DNA of 64,000 nucleotides from Betaproteobacteria bacterium Ga0077532 (GCA_001464895.1 LNEE01000036.1:38886-102885); one strand, 5' to 3'. Shown: positions 8,485-17,438, counted from the first letter of the stretch. The notes: a model not told the origin generated them from the letters alone. A program made the numbers and translations.

Positions 8485-9080
8485 GCCAGGCCCCTTGGTG
8501 GACGCTGGGGTTCCTGTCGATCACGCTGATCGCGTTCTGGATGCCCGGCGTGGCCGCCTTGCTGGTGTACGACCGGGCAGCCATCCTGCACGGTGAGGCG
8601 TGGCGCATCGTCACCGGGCACGCGGTGCATTTCTCGACGGCGCATCTGCTGGCGAATGCGTCCGTGGTGGCGGCGGCCGGATGGTGGGTCGAATCGCGCA
8701 CCCGCCAGGATTTGGCCGGGTTGATCGCCGGCGCCGCGGTCGTCATCGGTATCGCCCTGCTCGTCGGCGAGCCTGGCGTGCACGAGTTCGGCGGCGCCTC
8801 GGGGATCGCATTGGCGCTCACCGTCTTCGCAGGCCTCCGCGGGTTCGACGAAGGCGGCCGTATCCGCCACGTGGGCGCAGCCGTGATCACGCTCGTGGGC
8901 GCGAAGCTCGTTGCGGAGTTCGCCGGTTGGCACGTACACGACTGGCGGTCGGATGGCTTCGTCACGATCACGCTCAGCCATGCGGTCGGCGTGATGTTCG
9001 GCGGCGCGTGGTACCTCGGGCGGGCATGGCAGCGGGCACGAATCCCCGGGCCGCAGACGCCTCGCGAGATTCGGGCGTAA
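8466..9080 (+). CDS. rrtA: Rhombosortase (rhomboid-family intramembrane protease)
   Basis: A 204-residue protein with about six membrane helices. It has the rhomboid hallmarks GEAWRIVTGHAVHFSTAHLL in the second helix region, a catalytic serine in GGASGIALAL and a catalytic histidine in SHAVGVMFGGAWYL. The small size and the pairing with a GlyGly-CTERM lipoprotein point to the rhombosortase subfamily, which cleaves such tails. The GTG at 8466 lies inside the lipoprotein gene (19-nt overlap), giving translational coupling; a longer in-frame start at 8421 would put a basic, non-conserved stretch ahead of the first helix. An R1 cluster follows. Confidence 0.87.
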   Translation: MGASPLSQAPWWTLGFLSITLIAFWMPGVAALLVYDRAAILHGEAWRIVTGHAVHFSTAHLLANASVVAAAGWWVESRTRQDLAGLIAGAAVVIGIALLVGEPGVHEFGGASGIALALTVFAGLRGFDEGGRIRHVGAAVITLVGAKLVAEFAGWHVHDWRSDGFVTITLSHAVGVMFGGAWYLGRAWQRARIPGPQTPREIRA

Positions 9081-9133
9081 GGACAAGGACAGCGGACGCG
9101 GTTGAGGCGGGAATGCGCGTCGGCGGCTCCCGG

Positions 9134-9326
9134 CGCCTTCGCGGCCATGGGCCGCTCCTGCGAAAGCGTGGCCCGATACCACGGCGAGTGGCACGTCCAC
9201 CGAGGAAGATGCAAGGGGCCGACCATTGTTGGTTCGCCAAGCGGCCAGGCCGCCGCGGGCCACAGACCGCGCGGCCGGCCATGAGCCCTGTAGGAGCGGC
9301 CCACGGCCGCGAAAGCGGTGAGCGCG
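9134..9326. repeat. R1 repeat pair, widely spaced
   Basis: An inverted unit lies at about 9134-9161 (CGCCTTCGCGGCCATGGGCC, then GCTCCTGC) and a direct unit at 9289-9317 (TGTAGGAGCGGCCCACGGCC, then GCGAAAGCG), which carries the typical flank (GGTGAGCGC... CTCCAACCGGAAC). They fill most of the 392-nt gap between the rhombosortase and the SnoaL-like gene. Nothing else was recognised in the gap. Confidence 0.75.
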
Positions 9327-9472
9327 AGAGAGCGCTCCAACCGGAACTGACCTTGCTCTCTTGCTTGCTGGTCTCGCGTACTCCATGTCTGCATTCCAAT
9401 GACCAGCCATGGAGTACGTTTCTCGACGGCAGGTCACGTCGGCGGACCAGAGACTCCCCGCGGCGTCGGCGA

Positions 9473-10348
9473 TCAGAACTTGCCGTTCGCGTTCTTCCAA
9501 TCGGCCTTCGCCGGGATGGCCTCGATGGTGTCCCAGTGCTCCGCGATCTTCCCGGCCTGCACGCGGAATAGATCGTAGAACGCGGAGTGCTTCCCGGCGA
9601 GCTGCCCCTCGCTCACCACGAGCACGAAGTTCCCCTCGCCAAGTACCTTGTGGATGCGGTCGTACTTCATCGTGATGCCCGCCTTCGCCATCGCCTGCAA
9701 GGCTGCACCGAGTCCGGAGAGGCCGTCGGCGATCTGCGGGTTGTGCTGCACGTACGCATCCCCGTCGTAGTAGCCCGCGAGCTTCTCGAGGCGGCCGTTC
9801 ACCAGAATGTCGTCGACGAACGCCCGCACCAGGCGCTTGTTCTCGTCAGTGCGGTCGAGGTCGGTCGCAACGCTCGGCCCGTCGATCATCGTGCGGCCGC
9901 TGGGGTTCGGCGACGTCGGCGTCTCCTGCAAGTTGTCCCAGTGCTCGACGATCTTTCCGTTTTCGAAACGGAAGATGTCGAAGCCGATCTTCGGACCGAA
10001 GAAGTTGTACGCCGTGTGCGTGAACACGTGATCGCCATCCTGGAGAACGCGCACGGTGTTCACCTTCGCGGAACCCTTCGGGAGTGCCTGCAGCACCGCG
10101 CCGAAACCGGCGAGCCCATCGCCGACAGCGAGGTTGTGCTGGATGTACTTGTTCGGGTTGACGCTGGCAACGGGCGCTGAATCGCCAGTTTCGATGCTCT
10201 TCAACAAGGCGACAACCTGCTGCTTCTGTGCGGACATGGGAGTTTCCTTCGTGGACTTCGAATCGGCGGCATGCGCGCCGAACGCGAAGGTCGCGGCGGC
10301 GAGCATGATGGAGAGGGTGCGGACGCCAGGCGGCATGAGGATGGTCAT
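9473..10348 (-). CDS. Exported SnoaL/NTF2-like protein with two repeats
   Basis: A 291-residue protein with a signal peptide (cleavage near FGAHAADS), then two copies of a SnoaL-like alpha+beta barrel domain of about 120 residues. Parallel motifs show the duplication: YIQHNLAVGDGLAGFGAVLQ against YVQHNPQIADGLSGLGAALQ, and FENGKIVEHWDNLQE against VQAGKIAEHWDTIEA. The family includes polyketide cyclases and many proteins of unknown function, so no reaction is assigned. The ATG at 10348 is placed at the start of the signal peptide. It is divergent from an AraC-type regulator 171 nt away, a common arrangement for regulator and target. Confidence 0.78.
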   Translation of the reverse strand: MTILMPPGVRTLSIMLAAATFAFGAHAADSKSTKETPMSAQKQQVVALLKSIETGDSAPVASVNPNKYIQHNLAVGDGLAGFGAVLQALPKGSAKVNTVRVLQDGDHVFTHTAYNFFGPKIGFDIFRFENGKIVEHWDNLQETPTSPNPSGRTMIDGPSVATDLDRTDENKRLVRAFVDDILVNGRLEKLAGYYDGDAYVQHNPQIADGLSGLGAALQAMAKAGITMKYDRIHKVLGEGNFVLVVSEGQLAGKHSAFYDLFRVQAGKIAEHWDTIEAIPAKADWKNANGKF

Positions 10349-10519
10349 TCTTGTTCCTATGGAGAACGGATGATGAAGACGTCGACGCGTAGAACTGCGA
10401 CAGAAACCGCTAGCTCTCGCAGGAAGAACTGTAGACTTCACACCGGCAGGAACAAGATCAAAGCGGCGCACTGGATGGTCGAAACCAGGCGCCGCGCCTT
10501 CGCCCACGGAGCCTCTTCC

Positions 10520-11404
10520 ATGCGCAGGACCTCAGCCTCGGTGAAGCAGATCCGCTTCCACAACCCGCGCCTCACGCGTGTTGGCATCGATGTGCTGACG
10601 CTCGCAGAACTGCGGACACGGGCGCGAGCGAGTCTGGTCGGGCCGCAGCGCGTTGACTTCCTCATGCTGCTGCTCGTCCGGGAAGGGCGCGGGCGACACA
10701 TGATCGATTTCGGCGAAGTCACCTTGCGCCCCGGTTGCATGGCATTCGTGCGTCCGGGACAAGTGCAGCAATGGCACATGAACGATCGCCTGCAGGGTCA
10801 CGTCGTGCTGGTCTCGGCCGAGGCGCTGGCACCGTCGATCGCCCGCGCCGAAATCGACATGAAGCTCCTGGCCCTCGACGAATGGCCATCGACGGCTTTG
10901 CTCGAGGACGGCCTGTTCGGGGAAGCCATGACGGAGATCGTCCACATGCGCGCCGACGTCGAGCGATTCGAGGGAAGCGAGATCGAGGCCGCGATTCTGC
11001 GGCACACGTTGCTCGCTTTGCTGCTGCGGCTGGCGCGCGACGTGCGCGCGGGCTCCACGCGCTCGGGGGCCACGCGCGAGGCCGAAATCCATCGCCTCTT
11101 CGCCCACGAACTCGAAGCGGGCTTTCACAGACGACTGTCCGTCCTCGACTACGCCAAGCGCATCGGGTATTCGGAAAGCACGCTGTCTCGCGCGTGCCTG
11201 GCGACCGTGGGCCGGACCGCGAAGGAGACCATCGATCTGCGCATCGCCCTCGAAGCAAAACGGCTGCTGGTCCATAGCCAGGCGACAGCAGCCCAGATCG
11301 GGCACCAGCTCGGGTTCGCCGAGCCCACCAACTTCGTGAAGTTCTTCCGGCGGATGGAAGGCGTCACGCCGATCGAATTCCGGCGCGGCGCGCTCGGTAC
11401 GTGA
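10520..11404 (+). CDS. AraC-family transcriptional regulator
   Basis: A 294-residue regulator. The N-terminal 150 residues form a cupin-like sensor (DFGEVTLRPGCMAFVRPGQV). The C-terminal 100 residues carry the two AraC helix-turn-helix motifs, around LDYAKRIGYSESTLSRACLA and ATAAQIGHQLGFAEPTNFVK, then the family ending FRRMEGVTPIEFRR. ATG at 10520 is preferred because GGAG lies 8 nt upstream; the longer frame upstream reads into the promoter of the divergent gene. Its likely target is the divergently transcribed SnoaL-like gene; the inducer cannot be told from sequence. Confidence 0.85.
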   Translation: MRRTSASVKQIRFHNPRLTRVGIDVLTLAELRTRARASLVGPQRVDFLMLLLVREGRGRHMIDFGEVTLRPGCMAFVRPGQVQQWHMNDRLQGHVVLVSAEALAPSIARAEIDMKLLALDEWPSTALLEDGLFGEAMTEIVHMRADVERFEGSEIEAAILRHTLLALLLRLARDVRAGSTRSGATREAEIHRLFAHELEAGFHRRLSVLDYAKRIGYSESTLSRACLATVGRTAKETIDLRIALEAKRLLVHSQATAAQIGHQLGFAEPTNFVKFFRRMEGVTPIEFRRGALGT

Positions 11405-11474
11405 GTCTCGCGTGCGGAATGTCGCGGTGATCGCCCAAACGGTCCCCGACCCGTCGGTTCGGCTGCTGCAGATC

Positions 11475-11961
11475 TTCTTGGGTCGAGCTACAGCTCAACG
11501 CAGCGCTGCCATGGGCACTGCGGCGAATCCAGGAGCGCGGGCGTCGAGCTAAGCTCGACCCACGGGGGTTGTTTCCTGCGAAGAGGTATCCAGTCGCGAA
11601 GTTGTTCGTGGGTCGAGCTGCAGCTCGACGCGGCGTTGTCATGGGGCGCATCGGCAGTTCCAGGAGCGCGGGCGTCGGGCGGAGCCCGACTCACGGCGGT
11701 TGTACCCAACGAAGAGGAATCACGTCGCGAAGTTGTTCGTGGGTCGAGCTACAGCTCGACGCGGCGTTGGCTTGGGCGCTCCGGCGAATCCAGGAACGCG
11801 GGCGTCGAGCGATGCTCGACCCACGGCGGTTGTTTCCTGCGATCAGGCATCCAGTAACAAGCCCCCCCTTCGTGGGTCGAGCTGCAGCTCGACGCGGCGT
11901 TGGCTTGGGCGCTCCGGCGAATCCAGGAACGCGGGCGTCGGGCGGAGCCCGACCCACGGAG
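11475..11961. repeat. R2 tandem array, four units
   Basis: Four units begin at about 11479, 11608, 11739 and 11873, a period of 129-134 bp. Each unit holds hairpin A (GTGGGTCGAGC-loop-GCTCGACG), a roughly 45-bp spacer containing GGCGAATCCAGGAACGCGGG, hairpin B (CGTCGAGC or CGTCGGGC, loop, then GCTCGACCCAC or GCCCGACCCAC) and a roughly 40-bp inter-unit spacer. The array fills the 668-nt gap between the AraC gene and the IorB terminator. Confidence 0.9.
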
Positions 11962-11984
11962 CCACCGCGCAAGAGATGCACACG

Positions 11985-12015
11985 AAAAAAAACCCGCTCC
12001 CAAGGGAGCGGGTTT
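11985..12015 (-). terminator. Intrinsic terminator of the iorAB operon
   Basis: A perfect 12-bp stem, AAACCCGCTCCC-AA-GGGAGCGGGTTT at 11990-12015, is followed on the minus strand by an unbroken run of eight T residues (A at 11985-11992 on the plus strand). It lies 58 nt beyond the iorB stop codon. Confidence 0.92.
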
Positions 12016-12033
12016 CGAGAATGTCTTGCAGCG

Positions 12034-12057
12034 CCACCCGGCAGTGATGCCGGGTGG
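12034..12057 (-). terminator. First of two hairpins after iorB
   Basis: A perfect 10-bp stem with a 4-nt loop, CCACCCGGCA-GTGA-TGCCGGGTGG, lies 16 nt after the iorB stop and just before the T-tailed terminator. It has no T-run of its own and may protect the transcript end. Confidence 0.5.
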
Positions 12058-12072
12058 TTCCTACCCCTGACC

Positions 12073-14388
12073 TCAGGCGGACAGCTGCTCGCCCAGCGGC
12101 AGGTTGCGGATGCGCTTGCCGGTGGCCGCGAACACCGCGTTCGTGAAGGCCGGTGCGAAAGGCGGAACGCCCGGCTCGCCCACACCGCTCGACGGCACTT
12201 CGATGCCGTTGGCGATGATGTGCGTCCGCACGTCCATGGCACCTTCGCCGATCCGCAGGACGCGGTAATCGCCGAAGTTGCTCTGCTGCACACGACCGTT
12301 CTTGAACGTGATCTCCGTGTACTTCGCGATGCTGAGACCCATCACTGCCGCGCCCTCGACCTGCGAGCGGACGCGTTCCGGGTTGACGATGAAGCCGGCA
12401 TCGATCGCGGTGTCGACGCGGGGGACGCTGACCGTGCCGTCCTTGTCCACTGCGACTTCCACGACCGTGGCGACGTACGTCAGGAAGCTGCGCTGGACCG
12501 CGATGCCCATGCCGTGACCGGCGGGCAGCTTGCGACCCCAGCCGGCTTCCTTGGCAGCACGCTCCACCACGCGACGCAGACGGCCCGTGTCGACCGGGTA
12601 GGTCTCCCAGGGGTCACCGTAGTTCCACAGCTCGCTCGTGACCGTCTTGCGCGGATCGACGATGCGGGCCGGCCCGATCATCTCGAGCAGGAAGTCCTTC
12701 GGATCACGGCCGAGTTCGGCGGCCAGTTCGGCCACCATCGACTGCATCGCGAAGGCGTGCGGGATGTTGTTCACGGAACGGAACCAGCCGATGCGCGTCT
12801 TGGAGACGGCTTCGCCGGTTTCGAGGCGCAGGTTCGGCACGTCGAACGGCGTGTCGATCAGGCCTAGACCCAGTTCCAGGGCGCTCTCGCGCTTCGGATC
12901 GGGCATGAAGTTGGACATGAGCGACGGCGAGACGCTGCGATGACGCCACGCCACGACCTTGTTGTTCGCGTCCAGGCCGGCCGTCACGTGCTGGTACGAC
13001 ACCGAGTGGTAGAAGCCGTGCTGGATGTCGTCTTCACGCGTCCAGACCACCTTCACCGGCGTGCCACCCATGTCGCGGGACAGCAGTGCCGCTTCGAGTG
13101 CGAAGTCGCACTTGGACTTCCGGCCGAAGCCGCCGCCCAGGAGCGTGACGTTCACGGTGACATCGGCTTCCTTCATGCCCATGGCACCGGCGACGTCGCC
13201 GCGCGTACCGCCGGGGCTCTGCACGCAGGCCCAGACTTCGGCCTTGCCGCCGGCAACCTTGGCGACCGCTGCCGGGGGTTCCATCGTGGCATGGTGACCG
13301 TGCGGGATGTAGTACTCGCGCTCGATGACCTTCTTGGCGCCGGCGAGTGCCTTGTCGACATCGCCTTCGTTCCGCTCGACGTTGCCGGGCTTCCGGGCGT
13401 TGGCGGCCATCTGAGCCTTGAACGTGTCGGAGTCGTAGTCGCCGTTGGGGCCGTCGATCCAGGTCACGTTGAGGGCTTCACGACCACGCAGGGCTGCCCA
13501 CGTGTTCTTCGCCACCACAGCCACGCCACCCTTGGGGGCGAACTTGGCGGGTGCGGGCGTCGCGGGGATCTGCACGACCTTCAGCACGCCGGGGACCTTC
13601 ATGGCAGCGGCGGCGTCGAACGACTTCACCTTGCCACCGACCACGGGCGGACGAGCAACCACGGCGTACACCATGCCGGGCATCTGCAGGTCCTGCGCGT
13701 ACATGGCCTTGCCCATCGTGATGTCGCGCATGTCCGTGATCTGGACATTGCCCTTGCCGATGTAACGGAACTCGGAGGGATCCTTCAGCGTGACGCGCTT
13801 CAGTTCGGGCGTGGGCATCGCTGCGGCAGCAGCGGCCAGTTCGCCGTAGCCCATCTTCTTGCCGGAGGGGATGTGCACGACCATGTGATTCTCGGCGCGC
13901 ACTTCGGTATCGGGCACCGACCACGCGATGGCGGCAGCCTTCTCGAGCATCTGGCGCGCGGCAGCACCGCAGGCACGCATCGGCTGGATGAAGTGGCGGA
14001 TGCTGCGGGAACCGTCGGTGTCCTGGTTGCCGTACTTCTGCTCATCGCCAGGCGCCTGGACGATCTTGACCTTGGACCAGTCGGCTTCCATCTCGTCGGC
14101 CACGGCCATGGGCAGGCTGGTGCGCGAGCCCGTACCCATTTCCGAGCGGTGCGTGATGATGCTCACCGTGCCATCGGTCGCGATCGACACGAAGACGTGC
14201 GGATCCCAGACGGCGCCGCCGGGCATGCCGCCCGCGCCGGTGGCGTATTGCGCAGCGGCGTTCTGACCGGCCACTGCATCGCGAGGCAGGAACTGCACGG
14301 CGAGCACGAGGCCGCCGGCGGAAACCACGCCCTTGAGGAGGTCACGACGGCTGACGTTCTCGATGATCGTGTTCTTGAAGGATTTCAT
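12073..14388 (-). CDS. iorB: Molybdenum hydroxylase large subunit, isoquinoline 1-oxidoreductase beta type
   Basis: A 771-residue member of the xanthine dehydrogenase/aldehyde oxidase family, IorB branch. It has a twin-arginine signal (NVSRRDLLKG at 12-21) as expected for periplasmic IorB-type enzymes that bind molybdopterin cytosine dinucleotide. Visible family segments include AMYAQDLQMPGMVYAVVARP and the cofactor loop VTLLGGGFGRKSKCDFALEA. It probably hydroxylates an N-heterocycle or oxidises an aldehyde; the substrate is open. The ATG at 14388 has an excellent AGGAGG site 7 nt upstream and starts 1 nt after the iorA stop. The cytochrome c subunit often encoded beside IorB is not present here. 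Confidence 0.9.
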   Translation of the reverse strand: MKSFKNTIIENVSRRDLLKGVVSAGGLVLAVQFLPRDAVAGQNAAAQYATGAGGMPGGAVWDPHVFVSIATDGTVSIITHRSEMGTGSRTSLPMAVADEMEADWSKVKIVQAPGDEQKYGNQDTDGSRSIRHFIQPMRACGAAARQMLEKAAAIAWSVPDTEVRAENHMVVHIPSGKKMGYGELAAAAAAMPTPELKRVTLKDPSEFRYIGKGNVQITDMRDITMGKAMYAQDLQMPGMVYAVVARPPVVGGKVKSFDAAAAMKVPGVLKVVQIPATPAPAKFAPKGGVAVVAKNTWAALRGREALNVTWIDGPNGDYDSDTFKAQMAANARKPGNVERNEGDVDKALAGAKKVIEREYYIPHGHHATMEPPAAVAKVAGGKAEVWACVQSPGGTRGDVAGAMGMKEADVTVNVTLLGGGFGRKSKCDFALEAALLSRDMGGTPVKVVWTREDDIQHGFYHSVSYQHVTAGLDANNKVVAWRHRSVSPSLMSNFMPDPKRESALELGLGLIDTPFDVPNLRLETGEAVSKTRIGWFRSVNNIPHAFAMQSMVAELAAELGRDPKDFLLEMIGPARIVDPRKTVTSELWNYGDPWETYPVDTGRLRRVVERAAKEAGWGRKLPAGHGMGIAVQRSFLTYVATVVEVAVDKDGTVSVPRVDTAIDAGFIVNPERVRSQVEGAAVMGLSIAKYTEITFKNGRVQQSNFGDYRVLRIGEGAMDVRTHIIANGIEVPSSGVGEPGVPPFAPAFTNAVFAATGKRIRNLPLGEQLSA

Positions 14389-14389
14389 C

Positions 14390-14839
14390 TCAGACCTCCT
14401 TCGACGCAGCTTTGACGGCTGCGAAAATACGCTGGTAGCAACCACAACGGCAGATGTTTCCGGCCATGGTCGACTTGATCTCCTCGTCGGAGGGCTTCTT
14501 GTTCTCGATCAGCAGGGCGGCACCTTGCATGATCTGGCCAGGCTGGCAGTAGCCGCACTGGGGCACGTTTTCGGCGCGCCATGCCTTCTGGATCGGGTGA
14601 TTGCCATCGGGGGACAGGCCCTCGATCGTCGTGACTGCCTGGCCTGCGACGTCCTTCATGGACATGGCACAGGAGCGCACGGCCTTGCCGTTGACGTGCA
14701 CGGTGCAAGCACCGCACAGACCCACACCGCAACCGAACTTCGTGCCGGTCAGGCCGAGTTCGTCGCGGAGGTACCACATCAGTGGCATCTGCGGATCGCC
14801 TTCGTACTTCCGGTCCTGTTTGTTTACTTTGACTTGCAT
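14390..14839 (-). CDS. iorA: [2Fe-2S] small subunit of the molybdenum hydroxylase
   Basis: A 149-residue iron-sulfur subunit that pairs with IorB. The plant-ferredoxin-type cluster is held by Cys37, Cys42, Cys45 and Cys57 ([15 protein letters not shown]...C). The second, four-helix-bundle cluster is held by the CGYC pair at 95-98 and the CRC pair at 130-132. It passes electrons from the molybdenum centre to an external acceptor. The start MQVKVNKQD has a GGGAGG site upstream; longer in-frame starts lack conserved residues. First gene of a two-gene operon, with a 433-nt untranslated region ahead. Confidence 0.92.
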   Translation of the reverse strand: MQVKVNKQDRKYEGDPQMPLMWYLRDELGLTGTKFGCGVGLCGACTVHVNGKAVRSCAMSMKDVAGQAVTTIEGLSPDGNHPIQKAWRAENVPQCGYCQPGQIMQGAALLIENKKPSDEEIKSTMAGNICRCGCYQRIFAAVKAASKEV

Positions 14840-15272
14840 TTGCGGTTCCTCCCAGTGGTCGTGAGGCGAGCCTTTGCGGCTCATATATCTGTGTTCCATG
14901 CATCCGCGCAGCGAAGCGTCTCGCACAGATGGGCACGGACAATAACATAGGGAGTCTTCCCGTCCAGCTTCTACGTGCAGTCGAATTGCAGAGGGTTTTT
15001 TTCCCGCGGCAGGCACGGCGCAGGATGCTGGCGTGCGGCATGACGAACGATTGCAACGACATGCACGCCATGCCTACGGATGGCGCGAAAGTGGGTCGAT
15101 GTGAGGCTTCGATCGACGGCGAATTTGCTGCGCCGCGCCATTGCACACGTTCCGCGATCGGATTCCACGTCTTGCACGGGAACCTTGCGAGATTTCCCCG
15201 TCCGCGGGTACGGCGCGATGGCACGGGGAGCGCCCGGAGAGCGTCCCGCGCCGGGTGTCGACGAACAACCAA
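14840..15272. other. 433-nt gap with no supported gene
   Basis: Upstream region of iorA and downstream region of the globin gene. It contains a locally AT-richer patch at about 14935-15005 with a run of T residues, which may include the iorAB promoter, but no convincing -35/-10 pair, operator dyad or repeat could be defined. Short open frames here have no protein-like composition. Confidence 0.5.
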
Positions 15273-15716
15273 TCAACCAGGCTTGCGCGCAGGTCGACCG
15301 TTGGCGTCGGTGAACGGGAAGAGGCCGGACCGGAAGCTGGTGGCCATGTGCCGCGCGACGCGTACCGCGACGGCGGCGTCTTCGGGGGCGAGGCACTCGT
15401 GGGCCGAGCGTTCGAAGCAGTCGAGCCAGTGGGCGAACGCCTCGGGCTCGAAGTCCACCTTCATGTGCGGCGCGAACGCGTTGCCGCGATAGCGGGTACC
15501 GCCATGGATGGCGCCAAGCCAGAAATCGCGCACGAGGGCGATGTGCGGCTCCCATTCATTGATGTGCTCGAAGAACGTCGGGCCGAGCACGGTGTCGGCG
15601 AGGCCGCGCTCGTAGAATCGGCGGACCATGCGCTCGACCGCGGCCTCCTGCTCAGGAGTGGGGTCACCTCCGCCCGGGCGGGGCGGCGGGAGACTTGGGG
15701 TCAGGTTGGCGATCAT
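15273..15716 (-). CDS. Group III truncated hemoglobin
   Basis: A 147-residue globin of the group III (P) truncated family. Matching features are the early RFYERGLADTVLGPTFFEHI helix, the proximal region DWExH-like EWEPHIALVRDFW, GTRYRGNAFAPHMK and the C-terminal DCFERSAHE helix. A Pro-rich N-terminal extension precedes the fold. Family members bind haem and react with oxygen or nitric oxide; the role of this one is unknown. Its ATG overlaps the stop of the upstream acyl-CoA synthetase by four bases (ATGA), so the two are translationally coupled. Confidence 0.88.
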   Translation of the reverse strand: MIANLTPSLPPPRPGGGDPTPEQEAAVERMVRRFYERGLADTVLGPTFFEHINEWEPHIALVRDFWLGAIHGGTRYRGNAFAPHMKVDFEPEAFAHWLDCFERSAHECLAPEDAAVAVRVARHMATSFRSGLFPFTDANGRPARKPG

Positions 15717-17386
15717 TTCGTGCGCAGTTCTCTTCTGAGGATCTTTCCGACCGGGCTCTTGGGCAGGGTGTCGCGGAACTCCACCTGACGAGGCACCTTG
15801 TAGCCCGTCATCCGCTCGCGGCAGAAGGCGATGATCGCCTTCTCGTCCAGCGCCGGGTCCTTGCGCACGACCACGGCCTTGACGGCCTCGCCGGACTGAT
15901 CGTCGGGGATGCCGATCACCGCCGACTCGAGGATGCCCGGATGGCCGGCGAGCACATCCTCGATCTCGTTCGGGTAGACGTTGAAGCCCGACACCAGCAC
16001 CATGTCCTTCAGGCGGTCGACGATCTTGAGGTAGCCCTCGGGCGTGACGAGGCCCATGTCACCGGTGGCGAGATAGCCGTCGTCGCCGAGCACCTGCGCG
16101 GTGTCGTCGGGGCGCTGCCAATAGCCTTGCATGATGTTCGGACCGCGGATGAACACCTGCCCGACCTCCCCTTGCGGGAGCGCATGACCGAGGTCGTCGC
16201 GGATCTCGATGTCGACACCGGGCAGCGGCAGGCCGGTGGTACCCGTGTGCTCGGTGATCGTCGGGAGGTTGCACGACGAGGCCCCGGAAGTCTCGGTGAG
16301 GCCGTACCCCTCGACCAGCGTCTTGCCGGTGATCTCCTTCCAGCGCTTCGCCACCGCCAGCTGGAGAGGCGCCCCGCCGCCGCCCGCGATCTTCAGCCGG
16401 CTGAAGTCGACGGCGGCGAAGTCGGGGTTGTTGACCAGCGCGTTGTAGAGCGTGTTCACTCCGACGATGAAAGAGAACCGGCTGTCCTTCAGCGTCGCGA
16501 CGAAGCGCGGGATGTCCTTCGGGTTCGTGATGAGGATCTGCCGCCCGCCCAGCCGGAAGAAGAGCATGCAGTTAAGGACCAACGCGAGGATGTGATAGAA
16601 GGGCAGCGCCGCGACCGCGACCTCCTCGCCCTCGTTCACCACGGGCGAGAAGTAGAGGCGCATCTGCTCGACGTTCGCCACCACGTTGCGGTGTCTCAGC
16701 ATCGCGCCCTTCGACACGCCGGTGGTGCCGCCCGTGTACTGCAGGATCGCGAGATCATCGCCGCCGATCGTCGGGGGCGTGAACTGGCGTCCGGCGCCTT
16801 GCTTCAAGGCATCGCGGAACGCCACGGCCCCCGGAATCGACCACGCCGGCACCATCTTCTTCACGTGACGGAGCACGAGGTTGAGGATCCATCCCTTCGG
16901 AAATCCGAGCATGCCGCCCACCGACGCGGTGATCACGTGCTTCACCGGCGTGCGGGCGATGATCTCCTGGAGCGTGTGCGCCGCGCCCTCGTAGATGACG
17001 ATCGCGAGCGCCCCGGAATCCTTCAGCGTGTGCTCCAGCTCGCGCGCGGTGTAGAGCGGATTCACGCTCACGACGACGAGCCCCGCGCGGAAGATGGCGA
17101 AGAGCGCCACGGGATAGTCGATGAGGTTGGGCATCATGATCGCAACGCGATCGCCCTTTTTCAGACCGAGCACCGACTGGAAGTAAGCCGCGAGATCCTT
17201 CGCGTGCCGGTCGATGTCGGCGAAGCTCGCCGTGACGCCGAAGTTCTCGAACGCCGGCCGCTCGCCGAACTGGGCGGCTGCCGCCTGCATGAGCCCCGCC
17301 ACCGTATCGTGCTCGGGCGGCGGATAGTCGGCCGGGACACCCGGCGGGTAGAGCGCGAGCCAGGGCTTGCGGGGATCGATCGTCAT
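15713..17386 (-). CDS. fadD: Long-chain fatty acid-CoA ligase
   Basis: A 557-residue ANL-superfamily enzyme of the FadD type and of usual length. Motifs seen are the P-loop YTGGTTGVSKGAMLRHRN, the GYGLTETSG A5 motif, DGYLATGDMG (A7), VDRLKDMVLVSGFNVYPNEI (A8, FadD signature) and the final KSPVGKILRREL with the adenylation lysine. It activates long-chain fatty acids with ATP and CoA for beta-oxidation at the inner membrane. It is followed with a 4-nt overlap by the truncated globin gene and preceded by a TPR protein gene 52 nt away. Confidence 0.93.
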   Translation of the reverse strand: MTIDPRKPWLALYPPGVPADYPPPEHDTVAGLMQAAAAQFGERPAFENFGVTASFADIDRHAKDLAAYFQSVLGLKKGDRVAIMMPNLIDYPVALFAIFRAGLVVVSVNPLYTARELEHTLKDSGALAIVIYEGAAHTLQEIIARTPVKHVITASVGGMLGFPKGWILNLVLRHVKKMVPAWSIPGAVAFRDALKQGAGRQFTPPTIGGDDLAILQYTGGTTGVSKGAMLRHRNVVANVEQMRLYFSPVVNEGEEVAVAALPFYHILALVLNCMLFFRLGGRQILITNPKDIPRFVATLKDSRFSFIVGVNTLYNALVNNPDFAAVDFSRLKIAGGGGAPLQLAVAKRWKEITGKTLVEGYGLTETSGASSCNLPTITEHTGTTGLPLPGVDIEIRDDLGHALPQGEVGQVFIRGPNIMQGYWQRPDDTAQVLGDDGYLATGDMGLVTPEGYLKIVDRLKDMVLVSGFNVYPNEIEDVLAGHPGILESAVIGIPDDQSGEAVKAVVVRKDPALDEKAIIAFCRERMTGYKVPRQVEFRDTLPKSPVGKILRRELRTK

Positions 17387-17438
17387 GGACGCTTCCTCCT
17401 CGTTGTTCTGCCTCCCCGACCGCGGCGCGCCTTCGGGT

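Noticed and set aside
11569..12047. Open frames across the R2 array at 11.5 kb, both strands
   Set aside because: They read through non-coding palindromic repeats and a terminator, with no ribosome binding site or conserved domain.
14929..15492. 187-codon plus-strand open frame over the iorA upstream region
   Set aside because: It overlaps the globin gene in antisense and has no protein-like features.
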